Origin: Elusimicrobia bacterium RIFOXYA12_FULL_51_18
GTDB taxonomy: Bacteria > Elusimicrobiota > Elusimicrobia > Elusimicrobiales > UBA9959
Reading direction: 5' to 3'
Assembly: GCA_001800245.1 (NCBI GenBank)
Contig: MGVA01000044.1
Coordinates: 1 to 34,827, forward strand
Length of the DNA stretch: 34,827 nt
The notes under the pieces were generated by a model. It had not been told where the DNA came from. It did no database searches and saw only the letters and a list, made by a program, of their open reading frames with translations. Made by a program: the position numbers and the translations under genes. This document shows positions 8,235 to 15,195 of this stretch, piece after piece. Within the stretch, counting starts at the first letter, position 1. Every line of letters starts with the position of its first letter.

Positions 8235-8240
8235 TAGAAT
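8235..8240 (+). promoter_or_regulatory. -10 box with leaderless spacing
   Basis: TAGAAT ends six bases before the ATG at 8247. This is the same geometry as at the PBP gene and predicts an mRNA starting at the start codon. No ribosome site and no clear -35 are present. Confidence 0.4.
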
Positions 8241-8246
8241 TTGTTT

Positions 8247-8723
8247 ATGGAAGACCAAACCCAATCTCAACCGGCTACAAAAGGCGACTTGGCGAAACTT
8301 TCCGAAACGGTTAAGCTTACAAGAGGCGACCTGTCGAAACTCTCCGAAACAGTTATCCAGACAAATGGCGACTTGGCTAAACTTTCCGAGACAGTTACCC
8401 AGACCAAAGGCGACTTGGCAAAACTTTCCGAGACAGTTACCCAGACCAAAGGCGACTTGGCGAAACTTTCTGAGACAGTTACCCGGATCGCTGTTGACCT
8501 TTCAAAAACACAAGCGGATGTCCGCGAAATGAAAGATGATATATCAACCAGGCTTGCTACAAAAGCCGATATAGACCGCATTATGAAAGCATTGGACGTG
8601 TATACCGGCGAAGCGATATCTTATCGCAACCGCGACACTTTACGTGGTAATGAAGTAATGGAGCATACAAGTAAACTAAAAGATCACGAAGACCGACTTG
8701 TAGTTCTTGAAACAAAGAAATAA
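8247..8723 (+). CDS. Coiled-coil protein built on 14-residue tandem repeats
   Basis: Hypothetical protein of 158 residues; I do not recognise a family. The first half is five copies of a 14-residue unit, consensus GDLAKLSETVTQTK. Leu, Leu and Val fall at heptad a/d positions, so each unit is two heptads of a coiled coil. The second half (STRLATKADIDRIMKALD and KLKDHEDRLVVLETKK) is also helical and charged. There is no signal peptide or membrane segment, so it is probably cytoplasmic and oligomeric. An in-frame TTG six bases upstream is unlikely. It stands alone between mfd and ssrA. The last two DNA units are nearly identical, showing recent repeat expansion. Confidence 0.7.
   Translation: MEDQTQSQPATKGDLAKLSETVKLTRGDLSKLSETVIQTNGDLAKLSETVTQTKGDLAKLSETVTQTKGDLAKLSETVTRIAVDLSKTQADVREMKDDISTRLATKADIDRIMKALDVYTGEAISYRNRDTLRGNEVMEHTSKLKDHEDRLVVLETKK
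8283..8492 (+). repeat. Five in-frame copies of a 42-bp tandem repeat
   Basis: Units begin at 8283, 8325, 8367, 8409 and 8451, each with GGCGAC followed by an AAACT(T/C)TC(C/T)GA core. Copies 4 and 5 differ at only a few bases, while copies 1 and 2 are more diverged, suggesting expansion toward the 3' side. 42 bp keeps the frame and adds exactly two heptads per unit. Confidence 0.85.
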
Positions 8724-8788
8724 TGTTTCTCAATTTACATCTCTTTCCGTTCTTGCCGTATCCATCCGCTCATAAACCGTGGCGCAAC

Positions 8789-8817
8789 ATTGGGAGTCAT
8801 AATCTGTGACTTCCAAT
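8789..8817. other. 11-bp hairpin downstream of the coiled-coil gene
   Basis: ATTGGGAGTCA (8789-8799) pairs with TGACTTCCAAT (8807-8817) with one G-T pair and a 7-nt loop. It may be a terminator or processing stem, but no T-tract follows. Confidence 0.3.
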
Positions 8818-8838
8818 TACAGACTCTTGCTGGCTGGG

Positions 8839-8958
8839 TTATCCGTTTTTGAGCCGGGTGCTCAGGGATTTGGCTATTTGGATGATGCGTTTGCGGTCCT
8901 TTGTGGCGGTATTGCGGAGTAATCTCCCCCTGCCTATGACCCGCCTATGGCGTTTCAT
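8839..8958 (-). CDS. Possible small basic protein (39 residues)
   Basis: An ATG frame of 39 codons rich in Arg and Lys, beginning MKRHRRVIGRGR and ending AKSLSTRLKNG. AGG lies about 8-10 nt upstream of the ATG. I do not recognise it. It could be a real small nucleic-acid-binding protein, a remnant of a longer gene, or chance. It runs away from the ssrA leader promoter. Confidence 0.25.
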   Translation of the reverse strand: MKRHRRVIGRGRLLRNTATKDRKRIIQIAKSLSTRLKNG

Positions 8959-8970
8959 TGGGAAACCTGC

Positions 8971-8979
8971 TAAAATATC
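8971..8979 (+). promoter_or_regulatory. Candidate -10 of the ssrA leader
   Basis: TAAAATATC occurs here and again at 19152-19160, in each case just before the long leader of a stable RNA gene (ssrA, tRNA-Arg). The -35 region is weak. If used, it gives an RNA starting near 8983, about 230 nt ahead of mature tmRNA. Confidence 0.4.
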
Positions 8980-8990
8980 TATGTAATCCG

Positions 8991-9212
8991 CCCCGCGCAT
9001 TCGGCGCGGGGTGAGACAGATGAGGGAATCTGACTCCTTTGTATTCAGGAGATTTCCACATCCGGGGGTTCAGTGCAGCGACTGAGCCTTTAGGCGAAGG
9101 AAGCAAACGCGGAAGGGGGCAGGCAGCCCCCTCCGAGAGCACCGGGCGATTCCTTAAGAGCCCGGCGTTATTCGCCCAAATCGCTGTGCAGTGCGATTTG
9201 GGTGCGACAAGC
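8991..9212 (+). ncRNA. Structured leader element immediately upstream of ssrA (copy S)
   Basis: A chain of hairpins: CCCCGCGC/GCGCGGGG (8991-9011); CAGT/ACTG and GCC/GGC after the GGGTTCAG block; GGGGGC-loop-GCCCCC (9115-9131); CCGGGC/GCCCGG (9142-9165); and a perfect 10-bp stem (9175-9184 with 9193-9202). The element ends in TGCGACAAGC, directly abutting the first base of tmRNA. A homologous element precedes tRNA-Arg (19243-19441). The single-stranded blocks are shared (GGGTTCAG, AAGCAA, AGAGCACCGGGC, TGCGACAAGC), while the stems differ but still pair. It may be a transcribed leader, a processing element, or a mobile structured RNA. Function unknown. Confidence 0.6.
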
Positions 9213-9560
9213 GGGGGTGAATAGGTTCGACGGCAACTTATCGTGCCAAAGTTGCAGGCCATGGTTGACCAGGCCATGTAAAACAGGGTCAAAACAAAAA
9301 AAGCCAACTCAAACGAGCTGGCCTGGGCCCACGCCTAAGTGAGCCTCGCTGCCGGACGTCTCTCTGCAACGTCCGGTGAGCGTCAAAACGCAGGGTGCTG
9401 TCCGCGTGTCGCGCTTCGTATTCGCGGGCAAAAGACAACACGGAGCTTTGGACCGGCTTTGTCGTCCTGAACTTGGCCGATCCGAGACAAACTCAGGGCT
9501 AAGCCTGTAGTGGCTCTGGCATGTAATTGTCGGACGCGAGTGCGAATCTCGCCACCTCCA
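9213..9560 (+). ncRNA. ssrA: tmRNA (transfer-messenger RNA)
   Basis: Rescues stalled ribosomes and tags the nascent peptide. The 5' end GGGGGTGAATAGGTTCGAC is typical. The acceptor stem GGGGGTG pairs with CACCTCC (9553-9559) with the usual G-U pair. The T-arm GCGAG-TGCGAAT-CTCGC lies just inside the 3' end. The terminal CCA is not encoded. The tag frame at 9303-9338 reads ANSNELAWAHA followed by TAA. A stem GCCGGACGT/ACGTCCGG near 9350-9376 fits a pseudoknot. The length of 348 nt is normal. The tag ends in AHA where most bacterial tags end in AA after Leu or Ala. Confidence 0.95.
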
Positions 9561-9567
9561 TAAATTT

Positions 9568-9597
9568 AAAGCCGATCTTCGAAAGAGGATCGGCTTT
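9568..9597 (+). terminator. ssrA terminator hairpin
   Basis: AAAGCCGATC (9568-9577), a 10-nt loop, GATCGGCTTT (9588-9597), then AAGTTTATT. The stem lies eight bases after the tmRNA 3' end. The T-tract is weak. Confidence 0.6.
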
Positions 9598-9728
9598 AAG
9601 TTTATTATAACCATTGTTTAAAGTTGTCAGGTTTGTTTATAGGCATTCCTATATCAGCCTCGAAGGTGCGGATTAGGCGCACTTAATAAATCGTTATCGG
9701 TCCGGTCCGCTTCACAAATTAAAAAAGG

Positions 9729-9756
9729 CAAGGCACTTTGTGCGCCTTGTCTTTTT
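9729..9756 (+). terminator. Rho-independent terminator
   Basis: CAAGGCAC pairs with GTGC/GCCTTG (9729-9749, two-base bulge), followed by TCTTTTT. This is a better intrinsic terminator than the one next to ssrA. No gene is visible between the two, so it may catch read-through or end an unrecognised small RNA in 9600-9750. Confidence 0.6.
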
Positions 9757-9812
9757 CGCTTTTGTCGGCCCTTTTGTAGTAAAATTTAATTTCCATTGCT
9801 TTTGAATTTATA

Positions 9813-11183
9813 ATGATAAATAACAAAATCATCAGGGTTTCCGCGCCTTTCGCGATGTTCGCGGCTGTTTCCTGGCTGTTGTGGCGCTATAATCAGTATT
9901 TCCTGTGGATCTTCCCGGCTTACGGGCTGATAGCCATCTGGTTTTCCCTGTTTAAGGCGGATGCGAACCAGCCGAATACCGTTTCACAGGAGAAAGAGCT
10001 TAAATTCGTTTTCATTTTTCTCGCCACTGCTATAGGTTTCGTTCTGCCGCGTATCGCGCCGCTCGGCCATCCGGTCGAATCGGCTCTGCTTAGTTTCGGC
10101 GAAGTAGCGGCCCTGTGGCTGTTGTTCTATGCACTGAACAGCGCCCAGAACCGCAGCCAGGCCGGCGCCGACCGGCTGCGGACCGTGGCCGCCGAATACG
10201 CCGGCAGGGCCAGAACCCTGGAAGGCGAGATTAAAATGTACGACGAGCACATGGGCGCCCTTAAGGAACGCATCAAGTTCCAGGCGGGACTGTCCGCCTC
10301 CATACATGCGCTTTCGTCCTGTACCGCCCCGGAAGAGATAAAAGTCCGTCTCACGGATATGCTCAAAAACCAGTTCCCGGGCGTAACGGTTGAATTGGAA
10401 TCCGGCGCGCCGCGGGATTTTCTGGCGAACTGGGTGGCCCAGCGCAAAATTCCCCTGCTGGTCCGCAATAGCGCCGAGGAAAACAGGCTTTCAGCGGATG
10501 TTTTTTCCGAAGGACAACGCTCGTTGGTGGTGGTGCCGATGAATCTTTTCGGCGCTATCACCGGCTTCATCCGGATGGTTTCTCCGGAGCCGAACCGCTT
10601 CGCCACTCCGGACCTGCGTACGTTGGAAATCATTTCCACTATCGCCACGGTCAGTATGGAGAATATCTATATGTTCGAGCGGGTGAGGGAACTGGCCATC
10701 AAGGACGGCCTTACCGGGCTCTTCACCCACCGCGCTTTCCAGACCCGCATAGAGGAAGAGGTCCTGCGCGCCGCCCGCACCAAGATCCCGTTTTCGCTCA
10801 TTATGAGCGATATAGACCATTTTAAGAGTTATAACGACACCTACGGGCACCAGGCCGGGGACGCCGTTCTGAAAGCGGTGGCGCGCGAGTTGTCGGAAAA
10901 TGTGCGCGACATAGATTTTACGGCCCGCTACGGCGGGGAGGAGTTTGCCGTCATTCTTACCGGCGTAGGTAAAACGCAGGCCGCCGGGGTGGCCGAGCAT
11001 ATCCGGAAGGCGCTGGAGAGCCGGCGGTTTTCTTTTAACGGCGTGGTTACCAATGTTACGGCCAGTTTCGGGGTGGCGGAATTCCCGGGAGAAGCCGCCA
11101 TTTCCAGCCAATTGGTCCGCGCGGCGGATGAGCGGCTTTACCGGGCCAAACACAGCGGCAGGAATCGGGTGGTCTATGAGTAA
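9813..11183 (+). CDS. Membrane-anchored GAF-GGDEF diguanylate cyclase
   Basis: Makes cyclic di-GMP from two GTP. The 456 residues have several N-terminal membrane helices (about 8-115), a short coiled coil (about 120-155), a GAF-like sensor region (about 160-285) and a GGDEF domain (about 290-456). The active site reads RYGGEEF, with G374-G375-E376-E377-F378, expected to be active. The inhibitory I-site RxxD is intact (R365-D368, RDID), so product feedback is expected. The ATG at 9813 overlaps a TATAAT-like sequence and has no Shine-Dalgarno site. The stop overlaps the start of the next cyclase gene by 8 nt, so the two are probably translationally coupled. Confidence 0.88.
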   Translation: MINNKIIRVSAPFAMFAAVSWLLWRYNQYFLWIFPAYGLIAIWFSLFKADANQPNTVSQEKELKFVFIFLATAIGFVLPRIAPLGHPVESALLSFGEVAALWLLFYALNSAQNRSQAGADRLRTVAAEYAGRARTLEGEIKMYDEHMGALKERIKFQAGLSASIHALSSCTAPEEIKVRLTDMLKNQFPGVTVELESGAPRDFLANWVAQRKIPLLVRNSAEENRLSADVFSEGQRSLVVVPMNLFGAITGFIRMVSPEPNRFATPDLRTLEIISTIATVSMENIYMFERVRELAIKDGLTGLFTHRAFQTRIEEEVLRAARTKIPFSLIMSDIDHFKSYNDTYGHQAGDAVLKAVARELSENVRDIDFTARYGGEEFAVILTGVGKTQAAGVAEHIRKALESRRFSFNGVVTNVTASFGVAEFPGEAAISSQLVRAADERLYRAKHSGRNRVVYE

Positions 11184-12453
11184 GGATAATCTTTTTGTCT
11201 TTCTGCTGGCGGTGTCTCCGCTTCTTTCCTATTTTCTCGGCCGCTTCAGCCGGACGCTGGGGCTTGCGGCCGCCGCGGCGCTGATAGCCGGTTCTGTTTT
11301 CGCTCTGGGCGCAGGCGGTCTGGAAAGCGGTCCCGCCATGGCGCTGTTTTTATGGACGCTTGCGGCTTTGGCCCACTCGGCCAGGGTGAACGCGGACCTT
11401 TCCGGCTTTGGAGAAGGGGAGCGTAAGCTGGAGGAAGCGAAGGCCCGGGTTGACCGGCTGGAAACGGCTCTCCGCGCCCTGAAAAATGATTTCGAAGTCC
11501 TGGGAACCAGCGAGAAAAAGGCCCTGACGCTTTATTCCGCGGTTAAACTGCTTTCGGAGGCCGTAGATCTTGAAAGCGCGGGTAAGCAATTCGGGCGGTA
11601 TGTTAAAGATTATTTTGATACTTCCGATTTCGCTTTCTATGTAACCGATATTAACCTGAATGTCCCGGAACTTTTTGCCTGCGGGGACAAAACAGATCTT
11701 TCCTCATGGGAAACTCTCTCGCGCCTGGCCGGTTGCGAAGCTCCTTCGGCGCTGACCGGCGCGGTGGCCCTGGAAGCTGAGCATGCCGTAATCGTGCCGG
11801 TGCTTCACGCGGGGGCCGCAGTGGGATTGTTCGCCCTGCGGTTACCGCCCGCGGTATTTAAAAAAGACGCCCTGGCCGGCTCGGCGATGGAATTCGCAGA
11901 TGAGGTGTCGTTCGCCGTTAAAAGGATCCAGCTTTTCAGGCAGGTGGAATGGCTTTCGCAGGTGGACGGTCTGACGGGCGTTTATCGCCGCAACGCCCTG
12001 GACGAAAAGATCCTTGAAGAGATCCGGCGTGCCGGCGCTTTTAAAACCACGCTCGGGTTTATGATAGTGGATATAGACCATTTTAAGCTGGTGAACGACC
12101 GCTATGGCCACCAGTTCGGGGATTTCGTCCTGAAAAAGGTGGGCCTGCTTCTGCGTTCCAGCGTCTATGAGACCGACTTTGTGGGACGCTACGGCGGAGA
12201 GGAATTCGGCATAGTTCTGCCGCGCGCGGACGCGGCCGGCGTCCTTCGGAAGGCCGAGGCCATCAGGACGAAAATAGAGGGGGAAACATTCTCGCAGGGT
12301 TTTGAAACCGTCAAGGTGACCGTTTCCATCGGTATAGCCCATTTCCCAAGGGACGGTTCAGCCGCCGGTGAGCTGATTGCCGGGGCGGACGCCGCGCTTT
12401 ACAGGGCAAAGGAAACCGGCCGTAACAAAGTAGTGGACGTAAGCGGCGTTTAA
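11176..12453 (+). CDS. Second membrane-anchored GGDEF protein, I-site lost
   Basis: 425 residues: two or three N-terminal membrane helices (about 6-70), a coiled coil (about 80-120), a GAF-like region (about 125-270), then GGDEF (about 280-425). RYGGEEF is present (G340-F344), so diguanylate cyclase activity is likely. The I-site position reads YETD (Y331-D334) in place of RxxD, so high-affinity product inhibition is probably absent. The start is the ATG in ATGAGTAA that overlaps the preceding stop. An upstream in-frame start at 11053 would lie inside the other cyclase and lacks support. Same domain layout as its neighbour, so the pair looks like an old duplication. Confidence 0.85.
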   Translation: MSKDNLFVFLLAVSPLLSYFLGRFSRTLGLAAAAALIAGSVFALGAGGLESGPAMALFLWTLAALAHSARVNADLSGFGEGERKLEEAKARVDRLETALRALKNDFEVLGTSEKKALTLYSAVKLLSEAVDLESAGKQFGRYVKDYFDTSDFAFYVTDINLNVPELFACGDKTDLSSWETLSRLAGCEAPSALTGAVALEAEHAVIVPVLHAGAAVGLFALRLPPAVFKKDALAGSAMEFADEVSFAVKRIQLFRQVEWLSQVDGLTGVYRRNALDEKILEEIRRAGAFKTTLGFMIVDIDHFKLVNDRYGHQFGDFVLKKVGLLLRSSVYETDFVGRYGGEEFGIVLPRADAAGVLRKAEAIRTKIEGETFSQGFETVKVTVSIGIAHFPRDGSAAGELIAGADAALYRAKETGRNKVVDVSGV

Positions 12454-12532
12454 AATAGACGGTAAACAATGGACGATCTACAGTAACACGGAAACATTTT
12501 ATTTCACCTGTTGCTGACTTTCTGGAGGAACA

Positions 12533-13582
12533 ATGGAAGAACAAAATATCCCCGGGGCCCAGGCCCCCGCGCCGGCTCCGGCCAAGACCGCCGATCCCGA
12601 ATCTCTGGTCAAGCCGTCCCGGACCAGGTTTTGGCTTAAACTCATCGCCGGTTTGTACGCGGTATCCCTGCTGTCTTCGTTTGCCGTAATAGCCAAGGTG
12701 GATGGCGTGAGGAAATCAAGGCCCAAGGACCTGGACCTGTCCAAGTTGACCGGCCTTAGTTCCTCCAAGAAAGACGTTGTCGCCGTCATTCCTATCTTTG
12801 GCGCCATCTACCAGACCGATTCTTCCAAGGTCTGGGAGCGCGGCAGCCAGCAGATAGCCAGACGCATAAAGGCGGCGGCCGATAAAAAAGAGGTCAAAGC
12901 CATATTGCTGGATATTAATTCCCCCGGCGGCAGCGTGGGGGCGGTGCAGGAGATCTATTCCGCTATCCTGCGGGCCAAAGCCGGAACTAAAAAGCCTTTT
13001 GTGGCGCGTTTCGGGGATGTATCCGCGAGCGGGGGCTACTATGTGGCCGCCGCCTGCGATACGATCATCGCCGAGCCCGGCACCATCACCGGCTCCATAG
13101 GAGTTATTTTCAGCGCTAGCAGTTTTGCGGGCCTTATGAACAAGGTGGGGATGCGCAGCGAAGTCATCAAGTCCGGTAAGTTCAAAGATATCGGCTCTCC
13201 GATGCGCGATATGACTCCGGAAGAACGCAAGTTGCTGCAGGGGTTGATAGATGATTCCTACGATCAGTTCGTGACCGCCGTGGCCGAGGGGCGAAAGATG
13301 CGCGTGGAAGATGTCAAGCCGCTGGCCGACGGCCGCATTTATACCGGCCGCCAGGCTTTGAATATCAAGCTTGTGGATAAGCTCGGCGACTTGCAGGACG
13401 CTCTGGATCTGGCCGGGGAGCTTGGGAAGATCGGCAAGAATCCGCGCATTCTGCGCGATTCGGACCCTTGGGAGCAGCTTTTCTCCATGATAGATTCCAA
13501 GCTTAGTTTTTTCGGCGGAGCGTCCATAGAGACGGCGCTTAACGCCTCCCCCAGGCTTGAATACCGCTGGTACGGAAATTGA
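12533..13582 (+). CDS. sppA: Signal peptide peptidase SppA-type serine protease (S49)
   Basis: Degrades cleaved signal peptides in or at the inner membrane. The 349 residues have a cytoplasmic Pro-rich start, one membrane segment (about 38-58), then the S49 domain. The catalytic Ser166 is in VSASGGYYVA, and Lys218 is in SGKFKDIGSPMRDMTPEER. The 52-residue spacing matches the Ser-Lys dyad of the short Bacillus-type SppA. A strong ribosome site (GGAGGA) lies six bases before the ATG. It follows the two cyclase genes after 79 nt, and a palindromic element follows its stop. Confidence 0.9.
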   Translation: MEEQNIPGAQAPAPAPAKTADPESLVKPSRTRFWLKLIAGLYAVSLLSSFAVIAKVDGVRKSRPKDLDLSKLTGLSSSKKDVVAVIPIFGAIYQTDSSKVWERGSQQIARRIKAAADKKEVKAILLDINSPGGSVGAVQEIYSAILRAKAGTKKPFVARFGDVSASGGYYVAAACDTIIAEPGTITGSIGVIFSASSFAGLMNKVGMRSEVIKSGKFKDIGSPMRDMTPEERKLLQGLIDDSYDQFVTAVAEGRKMRVEDVKPLADGRIYTGRQALNIKLVDKLGDLQDALDLAGELGKIGKNPRILRDSDPWEQLFSMIDSKLSFFGGASIETALNASPRLEYRWYGN

Positions 13583-13591
13583 GGTCCGGGC

Positions 13592-13703
13592 CAGGCATGG
13601 GATCGCCCTTACGCCGCGTAGGAAACCCTCCCGTGGTTTCCCTCCAATCCCGCAGATTGGAGCCTCCCATCCGCTATGCGGCGTCAGAGCGATCCCATGT
13701 CTG
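13592..13703. repeat. Dispersed cloverleaf-like palindromic element, copy B
   Basis: Outer stem: 18 bp (13592-13609 with 13686-13703), one G-T pair and one mismatch, in sequence unlike copy A. Inner stem GCCGCGTAG (13613-13621) with CTATGCGGC (13674-13682) is identical to copy A. Hairpin 1 GGAAACC-CTCCCGT-GGTTTCC (13621-13641) is perfect. Hairpin 2 CTCCAATC-CCGCA-GATTGGAG (13642-13662) differs from copy A but pairs perfectly. It lies ten bases after the sppA stop. Confidence 0.8.
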
Positions 13704-13765
13704 CCCCTCCGGTTATTGGTTTTTAAGGTCGCAACCAGTCTGATAATGATCCTTTAGGAGTTATT

Positions 13766-14311
13766 ATGAACCTTATCGCAACTGTCTCGGATCTTGTGGA
13801 TGAGCCGCAGGATTTTATTGAGCGGACGGATAACAGGGAAATAGGCTGGGCCGGTATCTGCGGCTGCCTGTTCGGGACCCTGAGCATTTTCATCTTCCTG
13901 CGGATGTTCTCCGCGGTGCCTCCGGGGTTTTACTCGTTCCTGAACGTCCTGGCGATCATGTTAGGAATAAATTTTTTCTTTGCCTCGGCCATGCACCTGT
14001 TCCTGGAGATGACCGGCTCGCGCGGCTCCGCCCTGAAACTTTTTTTTCTGGTCGGAGCGACGGATTTTTTCTGGGCCGTGCTTATCCCTCTCGGTTTCCT
14101 GGCTAATCTTGAATACCTTAATCCCGTAGCGGATTTTCTGCTATGCGCCGTTATTGTTCTTCTGGCCAGGATCTCTCTCATGCGGCGTCTTTACTCTATT
14201 TCCCGCAATAAGGCGCTGTTGGCGCTGAGTCTGCCCTATGCCGCGCTCACGGCCGGTTTTTTAATGGTCTTTGTTTATGCCATAGTTTATGTGGTCTGGC
14301 TGGTAATTTAG
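13766..14311 (+). CDS. Multi-pass membrane protein, Yip1-like
   Basis: 181 residues with about five hydrophobic segments and no large soluble domain. The N-terminal LVDEPQDFIERTDN, followed by membrane helices and FFFASAMHLFLEMTG, resembles bacterial Yip1/YIF1-type integral membrane proteins. That assignment is by pattern and not firm. The ribosome site AGGAG is well placed before the ATG. It sits after sppA and palindromic copy B and may be transcribed with sppA. Role unknown. Confidence 0.6.
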   Translation: MNLIATVSDLVDEPQDFIERTDNREIGWAGICGCLFGTLSIFIFLRMFSAVPPGFYSFLNVLAIMLGINFFFASAMHLFLEMTGSRGSALKLFFLVGATDFFWAVLIPLGFLANLEYLNPVADFLLCAVIVLLARISLMRRLYSISRNKALLALSLPYAALTAGFLMVFVYAIVYVVWLVI

Positions 14312-14393
14312 GGGGTGGAAGGCTTAAGGCTGACGGCTGAAGCAAAAAGTTTTTTCTCTGTGAGCCATTCAGCCTTACTCTTTCAGTCTATTT

Positions 14394-15122
14394 ATGTCTA
14401 AAATCCCGCAGATAAAAGAATACGAAGGTTTGCCGGTGGTCACGGCGGAAAAGATGAAGTACCTGGATAAAAAAGCCTCTATGGAATATGGGCTGCCTTC
14501 TCTCCAGCTGATGGAAAACGCCGGCAAAGCCATAGCTGAAGAGACGCTTCACATAGCCAAAGAAGAACTGGGCAAAGATCCGGGCGCGCTTACGGCGGCT
14601 ATTTGCGCCGGCCGTGGAAATAACGGAGGCGACGGATTGGTTGCCGCCCGTTATCTGCGCGCGGCCGGGGCCCGGGCGCAGGTTTTCATCCTTGAGCCTA
14701 AAGATACCGGTTACGGAGAACTGGTCGTCCTTAACATTCAAAAGGCTAAGGACGCCGGGGTTAAAGTAACTCTGGTGACCAGAGAGGGGCTTGAAGGCCT
14801 TGCCGCGGAGTTTGAAAACGCCGATATTCTGCTTGACGCTTTGCTTGGTATAAGTTCTGTGGGCAAACCCACCGGCCCCGTCAGGCGCGTTATACAGCTT
14901 ATGAATAAAAGCGCCAGGCTGATAATAGCCGTGGATATCCCCTCGGGCCTCAGCCCCGACACCGGGCACCACAGCGGCGTTTTTGCGATAGCCAAACATA
15001 CCTTGACCCTGGGCTTCGCCAAAACCGGTCTGATGGCGCCGCATGCCCAGCCGAACACCGGAAAAATAAAAGTTCTGGACATCGGTTATCCCAAAGAGTT
15101 GGTGGAAGAAGCTAAAAAATAA
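14394..15122 (+). CDS. nnrE: NAD(P)HX epimerase (YjeF N-terminal domain)
   Basis: Interconverts the R and S forms of damaged hydrated NAD(P)H so that the partner dehydratase can repair it. The 242 residues contain AGRGNNGGDGLVAAR (nucleotide-binding loop), DALLGISSVGKPTGP and VDIPSGLSPDTG, all typical of the YjeF_N fold. The NnrD dehydratase domain often fused at the C-terminus is absent, so this is the single-domain form. No clear ribosome site precedes the ATG (the context is TCTATTTATG). It stands alone, ahead of the amylase pseudogene. Confidence 0.88.
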   Translation: MSKIPQIKEYEGLPVVTAEKMKYLDKKASMEYGLPSLQLMENAGKAIAEETLHIAKEELGKDPGALTAAICAGRGNNGGDGLVAARYLRAAGARAQVFILEPKDTGYGELVVLNIQKAKDAGVKVTLVTREGLEGLAAEFENADILLDALLGISSVGKPTGPVRRVIQLMNKSARLIIAVDIPSGLSPDTGHHSGVFAIAKHTLTLGFAKTGLMAPHAQPNTGKIKVLDIGYPKELVEEAKK

Positions 15123-15195
15123 GACGGAGCGCCGGATATTTACCGTTTTTGATTTTCCATTTTTATTTTAAATTTTGATTTGCCGGGAGTGCCTT

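Larger units (their letters stand above)
7834..8246. other. Intergenic region without a supported gene
   Basis: 413 bases between mfd and the coiled-coil gene. It holds palindromic copy A, a CATCAGC / GCTGATG inverted repeat near its left end, and a small hairpin AAAGGC-AGCA-GCCTTT (8153-8168). The open frames here are short, and I see no recognisable protein in them. Confidence 0.5.

Noticed and set aside
7485-8270. 261-codon minus-strand frame crossing the mfd end and palindromic copy A
   Set aside because: It runs through the palindrome and antisense of mfd, and has no motif or promoter.
9309-9614. 101-codon minus-strand frame
   Set aside because: It is antisense to tmRNA and its terminator.
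11053-11175. Upstream start for the second diguanylate cyclase
   Set aside because: It would add 41 residues encoded inside the GGDEF domain of the first cyclase. The ATG at 11176 begins a membrane segment and forms a normal stop-start overlap.
14388-15044. 218-codon minus-strand frame opposite nnrE
   Set aside because: The plus strand encodes clear YjeF_N motifs; this frame has none.
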